Shown piece after piece: positions 27,741 through 36,291 of a stretch of 64,000 nucleotides of DNA. Numbering within the stretch: position 1 is the first letter of the stretch; each line of letters starts with the position of its first letter. The stretch covers positions 124,001-188,000 of the forward strand of contig NZ_AKCI01000001.1 of the NCBI RefSeq assembly GCF_000269605.1, given 5' to 3'. The DNA comes from Scardovia wiggsiae F0424 (GTDB lineage Bacteria; Actinomycetota; Actinomycetes; Actinomycetales; Bifidobacteriaceae). Made by a program: the position numbers and the translations under genes. The notes under the pieces are model-generated. The model made no database searches. It was not told the origin of the DNA and was given only the letters and a program-made list of their open reading frames with translations.

Positions 27741-29141
27741 ATGGAGCGACTATTCAAGCTCAGGGAGAACGGTACAAAAGTCTCCACTGAAGTTATTGCA
27801 GGATTAACAACATTTTTTGCGATGGCATATATTATCGCAGTTAACCCTAACGTGCTCACTGCAGCAGGGATGCCATGGGGCGCTGTGTTTCTGGCAACGA
27901 TCATCGCAGCGATCATCGGCACACTGGTTATGGGCCTTTTTGCCAATGTCCCGTATGCTTTGGCGCCCGGCGTAGGGCTGAATGCGTTCTTTACGTTCAC
28001 CGTGGTCAAAGGGCTTAATTTTACGTGGCAGGAAGCCATGGCGATGGTGTTCGTCTGCGGGATCATCAATGTGCTGATCACAGTAACGAAATTGCGGAAA
28101 ATGATAATCCGCTCTATCCCGCCAATGCTCCAGCATGCGATTAGCGGCGGAATCGGTATTTTTATTGCTTACGTAGGACTTGTTGACATTGGGATAATCC
28201 ATTTTACGCCTGATAATTCTGCGCGGTCCGGCGCAAATATCAGCCTTGCAACCTTGAATTCTCCAACCTTGATCCTCTTCCTTATCGGACTGTTTATTGC
28301 TGTCGTCCTTACCGTACTGAAATTCCCCGGTAAATGGGGCGTCCTCAATAAAGGCTCGTTCATTATCGCCATGCTGGCCACAACTGTGATCGGCATCCCT
28401 ATGGGAATCACCACTATGTCGCACAGCGTGAACCTGGGGGAAGCATTCGGGCAGCTGCCACAGACATTCCTTGCGATATTTACACCTCAGGGGTTCCCGG
28501 CCCTGTTCAGCAACCCCGCGAAGATACCCCTGGTTCTGGTGACGATTTTCGCGTTCTCTCTGTCAGATACTTTCGATACGATCGGGACTTTCATTGGGAC
28601 AGGCCGCCGGTCAGGGATTTTCTCGCAGGCAGATGAAGAGGCGATGGAGAACGGCAAAGGTTTCAGCTCCAAGATGGACAAAGCTCTGTTCGCTGATTCC
28701 ACAGCCACATCAATCGGTGCACTGATCGGCACATCTAACACAACTACGTATATCGAGTCTGCAGCAGGCATTGCTGCCGGAGGCCGTACAGGGCTGACCT
28801 CTATTGTGGTCGCCGTCTGTTTCCTCCTCAGCGCAGTACTCTCACCGTTCGTTTCTGCGATCCCGAGTGCCGCTACAGCGCCTATCCTGGTAATCGTAGG
28901 ATGCATGATGATGAGCGCCTTCGGCGAAATCGAGTGGAGCGATATCAGCGTTGCGATTCCTGCGTTCTTCACGTCCATTTTTATGGCGTTCGCTTATTCG
29001 ATCTCATACGGTATTGCCGCCGGGTTCATTACATATTGTATTACCAAGGTCTGCAGGAAAGAGGCTAAAGACGTACACCCGATCATATGGGGTGTGGCGA
29101 TCCTGTTCATTGCAGATCTTGCGCTGCAGGCCGTATTCTAA
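27741..29141 (+). CDS. NCS2-family purine permease (AzgA/PbuG type)
   Basis: A 466-residue multi-spanning transporter. It begins MERLFKLRENGTKVSTEVIAG and shows the AzgA/PbuG motifs TTFFAMAYIIAVNP, ALAPGVGLNAFF, the FSLSDTFDTIGTFIGTG segment (about 274-290) and TSNTTTYIESAAGIAAGGRTG (about 332-352). These transporters import adenine, guanine or hypoxanthine by proton symport. No purine gene is adjacent. GAAGGAAT precedes the ATG. Confidence 0.9.
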   Translation: MERLFKLRENGTKVSTEVIAGLTTFFAMAYIIAVNPNVLTAAGMPWGAVFLATIIAAIIGTLVMGLFANVPYALAPGVGLNAFFTFTVVKGLNFTWQEAMAMVFVCGIINVLITVTKLRKMIIRSIPPMLQHAISGGIGIFIAYVGLVDIGIIHFTPDNSARSGANISLATLNSPTLILFLIGLFIAVVLTVLKFPGKWGVLNKGSFIIAMLATTVIGIPMGITTMSHSVNLGEAFGQLPQTFLAIFTPQGFPALFSNPAKIPLVLVTIFAFSLSDTFDTIGTFIGTGRRSGIFSQADEEAMENGKGFSSKMDKALFADSTATSIGALIGTSNTTTYIESAAGIAAGGRTGLTSIVVAVCFLLSAVLSPFVSAIPSAATAPILVIVGCMMMSAFGEIEWSDISVAIPAFFTSIFMAFAYSISYGIAAGFITYCITKVCRKEAKDVHPIIWGVAILFIADLALQAVF

Positions 29142-29454
29142 GTTCCCCGCGTCAAAAGGCGTGTAAGAAAAATGTGAGAGGGGAGAGAGGAGAACGGTGA
29201 GGCATGGTATATGATATATACCTATACCGCTGCGGCGGCTGATATCTTATATGTTATGTTGTATGGGTTTGTGCGGGTGCATCAGATGTGGATAGAGTAC
29301 CTTCATAGATCCCTCAGAGAGGTGATTTTGGGCTTGAGGCTGAGATCGGGGATGGAATCTCTGTATAGGTTTGTGTTTACGAGAGACGTGTACCGGGTCA
29401 AGGTATGCCTTATTATCGCCGTTATATCGGGGGTATATCCGGGTCAGCTCTAGT

Positions 29455-29666
29455 TAAAACCGTACCTGTATCTCTTTTCTCTCTCTTTATCTCGCTCTCT
29501 CTTCCTCTCTCTCGCTCTCTCTTTTTTCCCTCGAAAAAGAAACGATCCACTCGTCTCTTCTTTCTTTTTTCCCGCACAAAGAGCATACTTACCCGCGTAT
29601 TTACCTCTATACTTATCTGCGTGCACAGCCATCCCTCAGCCTCGCCTTCCCGCTTACCTCTCCTCC
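29455..29666 (+). repeat. Pyrimidine-rich tract upstream of the 16-bp repeats
   Basis: CT-rich sequence including runs of CTCTCTC and TTTTTTCCC. Open frames here are compositional artefacts. The sequence before it (29142-29454) has no recognisable feature. Confidence 0.7.
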
Positions 29667-29794
29667 AACTCATTCCTCCCCCAACTTATCTCTTCTCCAA
29701 CTCACCTCTCCTCCAACTCACCTCTCCTCCAACTCATTCCTCCTCCAACTTATCTCGCCTCCAACTCACTTTTCCTTCAACTCACCTCTTCTTC
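29667..29794 (+). repeat. Eight tandem 16-bp pyrimidine-rich repeats
   Basis: Eight consecutive units of exactly 16 bases, consensus AACTCAYCTCTCCTCC, starting at 29667, 29683, 29699, 29715, 29731, 29747, 29763 and 29779. The ninth unit (29795) becomes the left arm of the palindromic element. The unit shares CAACTC and CTCACC with the palindrome ends. Confidence 0.9.
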
Positions 29795-29796
29795 AA

Positions 29797-29874
29797 CTCA
29801 CCTAAAACGTATTTACGATACTGGGATCATTGAATATCTGCCCGTCATCAAAATGTATCTTCGAGTTGGGTGAG
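29797..29874. repeat. CTCACCC palindromic element, 78 bp (inverted partner of 33704-33781)
   Basis: The right arm 29855-29874 is the exact complement of CTCACCCAACTCGAAGATAC; the left arm CTCACCTAAAACGT is diverged. The whole 78 bases match the reverse complement of 33704-33781 at all but about six positions. Confidence 0.9.
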
Positions 29875-30211
29875 ACGGATCCAGCGCAGGAGAAATTATC
29901 TTGACCTCACTGAACTGTACAGGCCGAAATTGTGGAGTATGGATCATAAGACACAAAGCGTAAATCATAAACTACAATGCATAAGATATAAGGCATGAAC
30001 TATAAACCATAAGTTATTAAGTCATATATCCCAGATCATAAACCATAAATAATGTCAACAATAAGATCATGCGTTTTATCCACATTCGACCACATTTACC
30101 AAGGACTCTGACTTCAGCGCCGGAAATACTTTAGACTGATAAAGCGAAAACTGTAAAAGAAGATCATAAATGGGGAAGTAGCCACCTAGCGGTAACGGAG
30201 GTATAGGCAGA
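29875..30211. other. AT-rich gene-free stretch with CATAAAC-like repeats
   Basis: Contains many degenerate copies of CATAAACTA/CATAAG (29950-30055) and a perfect TTATCCACA (DnaA-box sequence) at 30076-30084. No gene seen. ACGGAGGT near its end is the ribosome site of the next gene. Confidence 0.6.
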
Positions 30212-31111
30212 ATGGTGGAAATGGTGAGCCCGCCAGGCCTAATGCTTTTCCGGCAGCCTGGCAAGTTCGAGATTATGAGGTACGCTGCCTGGGAACGGCA
30301 GCAAGAAGCGCTGCAGGTTTGTTCCGGTATGCAAATGAGAACGAAACATTGTATAGTGGCGAGCCACTATACGGCAGCTGCTCTTCTCGGCGTACCCGTG
30401 CCTAAAAGGAAGCCAGGCCGGTCATTTCTAGTTGTGCGGCATAAAAAGGACCGGATAAGGTTAAAGAATGTCAGCTGCCGCTATTGGAAAAATCTGGATA
30501 TTCCAGGCGCCCTCGTTGATATGGGAGATTTTCAGTGTGTGTCTCCGGAAGCCCTTTTTGTCCAGATGTCAATGGAACTTTCGCTGGAACAGCTGATCAT
30601 TTTTGGCGATTCACTGATATGCAGAGATCGCCGGCTCAGGCTGACAACTATACGGAACATCAGGCACTTTATTATGCTGTGTGATCGTTGCCGCGGGATA
30701 CGGAAATGTATAAAAGCGCTGTTCCGGATGTGTGAGGGCACTGATTCACCTCAGGAGACGAAGCTCAGGCTTGATCTTATCCGCTATGGTCTGCCGAATC
30801 CGTGTGTGAATCATCTGTTAAATAATAATTATATTGACTTAAGCTATCCGGAGTCAAAGATCGGTATCGAATACGATGGCCTGCATCATTTGGGGCAGAT
30901 AAGTAAGGATCATGAGCGGGCCAATGGGATACAGGCTGAAGGATGGCATATTCTTACAGTCGATAAATATATTACAAGGAATTGGGCAAGCTTTATTAAA
31001 TTTATAATTAACCTCTATGACCTTTTACGTATGAGAAATACCTCAAAAATATCTTTATTGAGGATTCCGCTTTCAGTACCCCAGATATGTGATCGCCGGC
31101 GGAGGCTGTGA
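30212..31111 (+). CDS. DUF559/VSR-like endonuclease-fold protein
   Basis: A 299-residue protein with a C-terminal PD-(D/E)XK-like domain: SPQETKLRLDLIRYGLP (Glu about 188), then YIDLSYPESKIGIEYDGLHH (about 211-230) and a final GWHILTVD. This is the pattern of the actinobacterial DUF559 proteins that resemble VSR mismatch nucleases. The N-terminal half resembles the region often labelled AbiEi-like in these proteins. Function is unproven; roles in DNA repair, defence or toxin-antitoxin systems have been suggested for relatives. The gene is AT-rich with unlike codon use and sits between repeat elements, suggesting transfer. Confidence 0.7.
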   Translation: MVEMVSPPGLMLFRQPGKFEIMRYAAWERQQEALQVCSGMQMRTKHCIVASHYTAAALLGVPVPKRKPGRSFLVVRHKKDRIRLKNVSCRYWKNLDIPGALVDMGDFQCVSPEALFVQMSMELSLEQLIIFGDSLICRDRRLRLTTIRNIRHFIMLCDRCRGIRKCIKALFRMCEGTDSPQETKLRLDLIRYGLPNPCVNHLLNNNYIDLSYPESKIGIEYDGLHHLGQISKDHERANGIQAEGWHILTVDKYITRNWASFIKFIINLYDLLRMRNTSKISLLRIPLSVPQICDRRRRL

Positions 31112-31382
31112 TTATTGAATAACCTGATTTTGTACGATCTATTATGAGGCTGTGTAATCCTGATGCAGCCTGTACAAATGGATTCTTGCATCTTTCATAA
31201 TGATGGGTATTCCATTGGGCAATAACCAAGATGCTAGGATATTTATAAAATCCGCGTAAGGCAATTAATTTTGCTGTTCCTGTAGTTTTTAGTAACGCCT
31301 CACTGGTGCAGCTATATATGTATGATATCTTTATGATGCCGGCAGAGGTAAATGGCTACCGTAAAGATTTGTGATCGCTGAT

Positions 31383-31495
31383 TATTTTTCGCAGCATATC
31401 TATCTTTTTTCTTCGACTTTCCGTCGCCCCCCCTATTCCTTTTACCCTCCCACTCAATATTTTTGAGGAATTCCCTAAGGTACCCTCCTCATCGG
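31383..31495 (+). repeat. Pyrimidine-rich tract before the palindromic element
   Basis: CT-rich (TTTTTTCTTCGACTTTCC, then a run of seven C). It leads into the element at 31496; a purine-rich tract follows the element (31574-31660), so here the flanks themselves are roughly complementary. Confidence 0.6.
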
Positions 31496-31573
31496 CTCAC
31501 CCAACGAGGAATTATATTTCATGATTTATTGAGAATTATGAGGAGAGTATTTTACATCTGCGCGTTAGGTGAG
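31496..31573. repeat. CTCACCC palindromic element, 78 bp
   Basis: Begins CTCACCCAACGAGGAAT and ends GCGCGTTAGGTGAG. Arms are more diverged than in other copies. It lies between the convergent DUF559 and rpf genes; the remainder of 31112-31758 holds no gene. Confidence 0.8.
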
Positions 31574-31662
31574 GGGGCAGGGGTAGAGAAGTGGAGGACG
31601 GGGGGAGGGAGAGCGAGACAGGGGAGTTAGAGAAGAAAGCAGGATGTAAGAGATAAAATGAG

Positions 31663-31698
31663 ATAAAAAAAGTAGGCAACCACAAAATGGCTGCCTAC
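31663..31698 (-). terminator. Terminator after rpf
   Basis: On the minus strand GTAGGCA and TGCCTAC pair around a 13-base loop and are followed by CTTTTTTT. Confidence 0.8.
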
Positions 31699-31758
31699 CT
31701 TATGTCCGTTTTCATAAAAGGGGTGTACAGACCAGTGCGGTCAGGACACGCTATGTAT

Positions 31759-32799
31759 TTAGTACCATCCGGTTTTACGCGAATGTGCCCAAGCGCCGCA
31801 AGGCGTTGAGTATCGGCCGGCAATATAATTGAGGCCCCAGTTAATCTGTACTGTAGCATCGGTCTGCCAGCCTGCGCCCATCTTAGAACCTGGCAATGCT
31901 TGCGGGATCCCGTAAGCACCCGATGGGTTGGCGGCGTTTGAACGCCAGCCGGATTCTTTCTGCCAGAGCTGCACCAGGCACGTAAATTCGCTTTCGCTCC
32001 AACCACGTGCAAGCACTTTTGAGTGAGCATAAGACTGTGCATCGCCTACCGGCATTGTTGTCCCATAACTCGCTGAGGAAGAAGAGGAAGGAGACGCTGA
32101 TTTACGTTCAGAAGTAGAAGTAGACGCTGCCTTCTTCGTCCCTACAAGGATGACCTTGTTAATGGGCGCATTCTTCACATATTCCGTAATGGTGTTAGTG
32201 GCCAAAGTCTCGGTGCCATTTTTAGTCACCAGATTGGTGATTTCCATGGTGCCTTCCTTACCTTCGGTCTCAACTTTAGTGCTGCCGGATGGAAGGGAAT
32301 CATCATTCTTCCGGATCACATTGAAGGGGATAGACTGCTCAAGGGTCTGGATCTCTGAATTGGTACTCGTAATTTTAATAACGGTAGATTCATTGACCTG
32401 ATCGTCAAGGGAGGGAGAAACCGTGTCGTCATTTGTCAGAGTGATATTCCCGGCCTGCAGGACAGACTTCACTGTAGTAAATCCGCTTCCAGCGACCATA
32501 CGGAGCTTTCCGTTGATCTCAACCCGCACGTACGTAGTGTTCCTGTCTGCCCCGCCGCGATGCTCTTCAAGGGCTTCGCGGATTGTGCTTCGTGATACGT
32601 CCTGAGAACCGTCTTTCAGATCGCTTACCGAGTATTCGGTGATACGCGACGCACGCGATCCCGAATTCCGCCACGCAGCTATTGCCCCGCCAGTAGCAAT
32701 CAGAACGACTGCAATCGCAGCAGCAGCTGCGCCTATCCACTGCTTTCGCGTGAAACGGCTAAAAATCGATCCTTTACGCTCTATGTGACGTCCAGCCAT
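31759..32799 (-). CDS. Resuscitation-promoting-factor-like cell wall hydrolase
   Basis: A 346-residue exported protein: basic N-terminus, membrane anchor (about 18-42), a DUF348-like segment (about 100-140), a G5 domain (about 155-225), a Ser-rich linker, and a C-terminal lysozyme-like transglycosylase domain with LWQKESGWRSNAANPSGAYGIPQA, Glu of KESGW being the likely catalytic acid. This is the RpfB-like architecture of bifidobacteria; it would cleave peptidoglycan in growth or separation. ATG 32799 has AAGGAG four bases upstream. trxA precedes it on the same strand, 260 bases away. Confidence 0.88.
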   Translation of the reverse strand: MAGRHIERKGSIFSRFTRKQWIGAAAAAIAVVLIATGGAIAAWRNSGSRASRITEYSVSDLKDGSQDVSRSTIREALEEHRGGADRNTTYVRVEINGKLRMVAGSGFTTVKSVLQAGNITLTNDDTVSPSLDDQVNESTVIKITSTNSEIQTLEQSIPFNVIRKNDDSLPSGSTKVETEGKEGTMEITNLVTKNGTETLATNTITEYVKNAPINKVILVGTKKAASTSTSERKSASPSSSSSASYGTTMPVGDAQSYAHSKVLARGWSESEFTCLVQLWQKESGWRSNAANPSGAYGIPQALPGSKMGAGWQTDATVQINWGLNYIAGRYSTPCGAWAHSRKTGWY

Positions 32800-33059
32800 A
32801 AAACTCCTTAATGCCATCCATCTGATAGCAACGACTCCATATTTTAGCAAGTGTCATAAACATCATTGGAAATATTTGCCTATTGCAGTATCCGGGTATT
32901 CAGCCAGTCTGATCCCGCTGTTTTATAACAGGATGTTTCGCAACAGGCGATAGATAAGAGGATGCCAGGGAATCCGATATCAGTTGCCCATATACTTATT
33001 CGCCTGCACAAGAGGCATGCATGGGGTGAAGCGCAGCTCGGGAGCCAGCGAAGGCTGCC

Positions 33060-33413
33060 TTACGCCTGCTGGGCTGGTTCCGCCTTGCTTACATCCAGAT
33101 CTTTCGCCTTCTGTATCAATTCATCCAGATCGGACTTCCTTAACGCGCCGGCCTCTTTATAGATCGTTTTGCCGTTCTTGATAATCGCCAGAGTCGGAAC
33201 TGCCTGTATCTCAGCATTTGCAGCCAAATCCTGATTCTGGTCAATATCTACCTTACCGAAATATACATCAGCATTCTCATTGCTGGCCTGCTCGTAAATA
33301 GGGCCGAAAGCCTTACAGGGGCCGCACCAGGTAGCCCAGAAGTCGATAAATACAAGATCGTTATTTTTGATAGTCTCGTTAAGATTCGTAGAGGTTATTT
33401 CATGCGTTGCCAT
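33060..33413 (-). CDS. trxA: Thioredoxin
   Basis: A 117-residue cytoplasmic disulfide reductase. It has DFWATWCGPCK (active-site Cys about 30 and 33), KVDIDQNQDLA and the cis-Pro loop VPTLAI (about 76). The C-terminal tail is slightly longer than usual. It faces the repeat-rich space 33414-34337. Confidence 0.95.
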   Translation of the reverse strand: MATHEITSTNLNETIKNNDLVFIDFWATWCGPCKAFGPIYEQASNENADVYFGKVDIDQNQDLAANAEIQAVPTLAIIKNGKTIYKEAGALRKSDLDELIQKAKDLDVSKAEPAQQA

Positions 33414-33703
33414 TTGGCGCCTTTCTGTTCCTTAATGTTTATGGTTACGATTCAATGTTCTCAACTGTGGAGGCAGCCTTTATATTCCCCGCGGATTCGC
33501 TCCGGGCGATGAGAGGGCATTGGATTTGGGGAAGAGCGGGTCTGAGGCGGGGCGATAGGCCATGCCAGGCTGGAAGATGCGCGGCGGCGGTCAGATGGGA
33601 ATCAGGCAGAGATGTTAGCGGGTACGTAGGGTGGGCAGGGGCAGCAGGAGGAGATAGGAAGGGAAACAGGAGGGTGTTAATGACCCGAGTGGGTGGGGAC
33701 TGC

Positions 33704-33781
33704 CTCACCCAACTCGAAGATACATTTTGGTGATGGTTGGATATTCAATGATCCCGGTATCGTAAATACGTTTTAGGTGAG
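33704..33781. repeat. CTCACCC palindromic element, 78 bp (inverted partner of 29797-29874)
   Basis: Left arm CTCACCCAACTCGAAGATAC is intact; right arm ends TTTTAGGTGAG. The reverse complement matches 29797-29874 with about six differences in 78. The upstream space 33414-33703 shows only purine-rich sequence. Confidence 0.92.
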
Positions 33782-34110
33782 TTGGAGGAAAGGTGAGTTG
33801 AAGAAGAGGTGAGTTGTAGGCGAGATAAGTGGGGGGAGGAATAAGTCGGAGGAGAGATGAGCGGGGAGGGTGAGTTGAAAAGAGGGCCGATAACGGTGTG
33901 CAGGTAGTAGATGAGAGAGGTGAGTAGGGAGGCGCGAGTTGAAGAGAGGGGCGAATGGGGAGGGGTAAGTAGAAGGGGCGAGGGGAGTATGCGAGTAGGT
34001 GAACGGATGGGAAGATGGTACAGAGGGAGAAATCGTAGATAAGTACGCAGCCACGTATGTTTCGGGGATGAGGCCAGAGGAGGAACGGTGATGAGGAAAG
34101 AGATATGAGG
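33782..34110 (-). repeat. Purine-rich tract (pyrimidine-rich on minus strand) with 16-bp units
   Basis: Read on the minus strand it is the same kind of tract as at 29455-29796. Next to the palindrome two regular 16-base units are preserved (33784-33799 and 33800-33815, AACTCACCTYTYCTYC on the minus strand), after which the repeat decays. Long open frames here are artefacts. Confidence 0.85.
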
Positions 34111-34337
34111 AGGAAACAGAGGGAAAGCCAAACGTCAGAGACGTATCGCTGCAACGTATATGGTAAGCAGGGACGGTACCGCAACAGCGGCATACGTGAT
34201 AACGGCATAAGTAAGGATAGGCAGGAAAGTCAGGGACGTCCAATTTCCCGGGCTATGGATCCAGATTTTGCTGTATTCTGTTTTGCCTCACGTTATCTTT
34301 GCTGCACGTTATCAGCTGGACAGGGCATAATAAGGAT

Positions 34338-34973
34338 ATGCCAGTTTTGAATGATGAGATCCCGGATCCCGGTGATTTTGATGCCGGCCGTGACCGGAGC
34401 GGTTTTGGCGGTGACTCCCCCAACGATTTCATTCATGGGATGGGAGGTTCTAATCCGCCGGGCTGGCTTGCTAAGGATGAGATAGACGGTATCCGCAGGG
34501 AGGTGCCCATCCCTTATGTCATCGTAGTGCCGGTGCGAACGGATGACCTCGGCCGCATCCGGCAGGTCGGGACGCTTCTTTGCGCCAATGACGATAACGA
34601 TGTAGCCCTGAGACGGACTCTGATATCAGGGCGTATCCTTTACCATGAGTCGATCAGGGAAACGATTGCCCGCAATATTTCAAAAGATCTGGGGGATCTT
34701 ACACTCTCATTCCTGCCTCCCACGATACAGCCTTTTACCGTTGCGCAATTCTTCCCGACGCCGGGCTTCTCAGATTATTATGATCCCCGGCAGCACGCAG
34801 TAGCTTTATGCTACATTATCCCAATAGACGGCGATGTGAAGCCGCAGGATGAGACATTAGATGTGGAATGGTCCGATCCGGCCGATGCCCTGAAACCGGA
34901 GTTCCTCCGCCAGCTGGCCCACGGTATGGATCACATACTTGTCCAGGCACTCAGCGGAAGCGGGATGCTGTGA
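34338..34973 (+). CDS. Nudix-like DUF4916 family protein
   Basis: A 211-residue protein. After a polar start with PPGWL it contains YVIVVPVRTDDLGRIRQVGTLL, GRILYHESIRETIARNISKDLG (about 97-118) and QFFPTPG, which match the actinobacterial DUF4916 group related to Nudix hydrolases; the helix RETIARNISKDLG lies where the Nudix box would be but lacks its full glutamate pattern. Substrate unknown. ATG 34338 has AAGGA upstream. The next gene overlaps by one base (TGATG). Confidence 0.7.
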   Translation: MPVLNDEIPDPGDFDAGRDRSGFGGDSPNDFIHGMGGSNPPGWLAKDEIDGIRREVPIPYVIVVPVRTDDLGRIRQVGTLLCANDDNDVALRRTLISGRILYHESIRETIARNISKDLGDLTLSFLPPTIQPFTVAQFFPTPGFSDYYDPRQHAVALCYIIPIDGDVKPQDETLDVEWSDPADALKPEFLRQLAHGMDHILVQALSGSGML

Positions 34974-35977
34974 TGGCCGGCCACGATAATACGCTGTCCC
35001 GCCGCAGCAGCGCTGCGCCGAGGACGGATACCGCAGCTGCAGGGCATGGGGACAGCAGTGCAGTCGTGGATCCGTACGGTCAGGCTGAAGGAATCATGGC
35101 TGCCATGCCTGATGACATGGAAATAGTGACTTCTGTATACCGTGAGGGAAACAAGGGCTATATACCCGTTGTGCTGCTTCACGCTTTTCCGGTAGACCAT
35201 CGTGTATGGGACAGATGCGCCCAGGAACTGATCCGCATCTCGGAAGAGGAGCATGAAAACTATCCGATCTTCGCTCCTGATATGCCCGGCGCAGGCATGA
35301 GCCCGCTCCCTGAGCCAGGCTTGACAGGTCCCGTGGGTGAAGATGGGTCATATCCTGAGGCCTGCAGCAGGCTTGCCGCTTCCATTGTCATGGCCATTAA
35401 AGATATGGGCTATGACCGGGCAGTATGGGTCGGGATTTCCATGGGAGGCTATCTTGCGCTGGCTATCCAGCGGCTGTTCCCTGAATCTGTAGTGGGATTC
35501 GTCCTGTGCGATACACGCGCGGAAGAAGATGCCCCTGAAGCGCGTGCCGGACGGCTGGGCATTGCGTCTGAGGCTTTGGAAAGCCATTCAGTCAGCCCCG
35601 TCCTGCATTTTGCGCGGCCTCAGAAGGGTGATTCAGCGTTTAAGCAGTCGGCGGAATTCGTTGATACATTTACCCAGTGGATTGATGAGCAGAGCCCCGC
35701 AGGGCTGGCCTGGCGTGAACGCATGGCCGCCGGCCGCCGCAATGAGGTTGCTACGCTGTCTTCGGTCACGGCTCCGGCTGCAGTGGTCAGCGGGGAACTG
35801 GACAGATCCAGCGGACCATCTGTTATGAGGCCTGTCGCCGAGGCGATGGTGCATGCAGATGTGAAGTTTTATGAGATCAGGGATTCCGGGCATTTCTCCT
35901 GCTTTGAAAAGCCGCAGGAAGTAGCTCTGGCCATTGAGGATGTAGCCCGGCGGGCTTCACAGACGGTTCGGCGGTAA
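34973..35977 (+). CDS. Alpha/beta-hydrolase
   Basis: A 334-residue soluble hydrolase. A disordered N-terminus of about 45 residues precedes the fold: oxyanion segment LLHAFPVDHRVWD, nucleophile elbow GISMGGY (Ser about 156), and catalytic His in DSGHFSCFE near the end. Substrate cannot be predicted. Translational coupling to the DUF4916 gene through TGATG suggests a joint role. A hairpin follows the stop. Confidence 0.8.
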   Translation: MAGHDNTLSRRSSAAPRTDTAAAGHGDSSAVVDPYGQAEGIMAAMPDDMEIVTSVYREGNKGYIPVVLLHAFPVDHRVWDRCAQELIRISEEEHENYPIFAPDMPGAGMSPLPEPGLTGPVGEDGSYPEACSRLAASIVMAIKDMGYDRAVWVGISMGGYLALAIQRLFPESVVGFVLCDTRAEEDAPEARAGRLGIASEALESHSVSPVLHFARPQKGDSAFKQSAEFVDTFTQWIDEQSPAGLAWRERMAAGRRNEVATLSSVTAPAAVVSGELDRSSGPSVMRPVAEAMVHADVKFYEIRDSGHFSCFEKPQEVALAIEDVARRASQTVRR

Positions 35978-35984
35978 GAGGGTG

Positions 35985-36012
35985 CCTGGCTGCTGCGTCA
36001 GCCAGGTTATAC
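35985..36012 (+). terminator. Likely terminator after the hydrolase gene
   Basis: CCTGGCTG and CAGCCAGG with a six-base loop, followed by a weak TTATACCTT tail. Confidence 0.65.
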
Positions 36013-36141
36013 CTTCAGCATCTATTGATTTATGGTTTATGGTGATACGTATGGATGGGGGAAAGCCTGCACGGCAAATTCTATGATTTACTATGTATGT
36101 GCGTATGCGCAGCACCTCACGTGAAGTGCGGGCAGCATAAA

Positions 36142-36158
36142 CTGTACAGGCTGTACAG
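36142..36158. promoter_or_regulatory. Two tandem CTGTACAG palindromes upstream of gcvH
   Basis: CTGTACAG occurs at 36142-36149 and again at 36151-36158. They stand about 135 bases before gcvH, ahead of an AT-rich promoter-like stretch (36190-36265). An operator role is possible but untested. Nothing else is seen in 35978-36291. Confidence 0.35.
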
Positions 36159-36291
36159 ATTGCAGAGTACCGGCAAAACAGTAGGGGAGCCGCATAAAAT
36201 AGTTAAAATAGTACAATATAGAATAAAAAGGATAAAAGGCAGATTAAAGATTAATCTGAAAGACAACAGTATACGCATGGGAGATATGGAC

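Noticed and set aside
29405-29833. 142-codon frame in the pyrimidine tract
   Set aside because: It is made of translated 16-bp repeats and overlaps the palindromic element; no ribosome site or domain.
30076-30084. Replication origin
   Set aside because: A single DnaA-box sequence with AT-rich repeats but no box cluster and no dnaA, dnaN or gyrB nearby.
25711-34110. A CRISPR array as an explanation of the repeats
   Set aside because: Repeats are contiguous or diverged with no regular unique spacers, and no cas gene is present.
33705-34243. Several overlapping 128-167 codon frames on the minus strand
   Set aside because: Three frames are open at once, which shows a compositional effect of the purine-rich tract and not coding.
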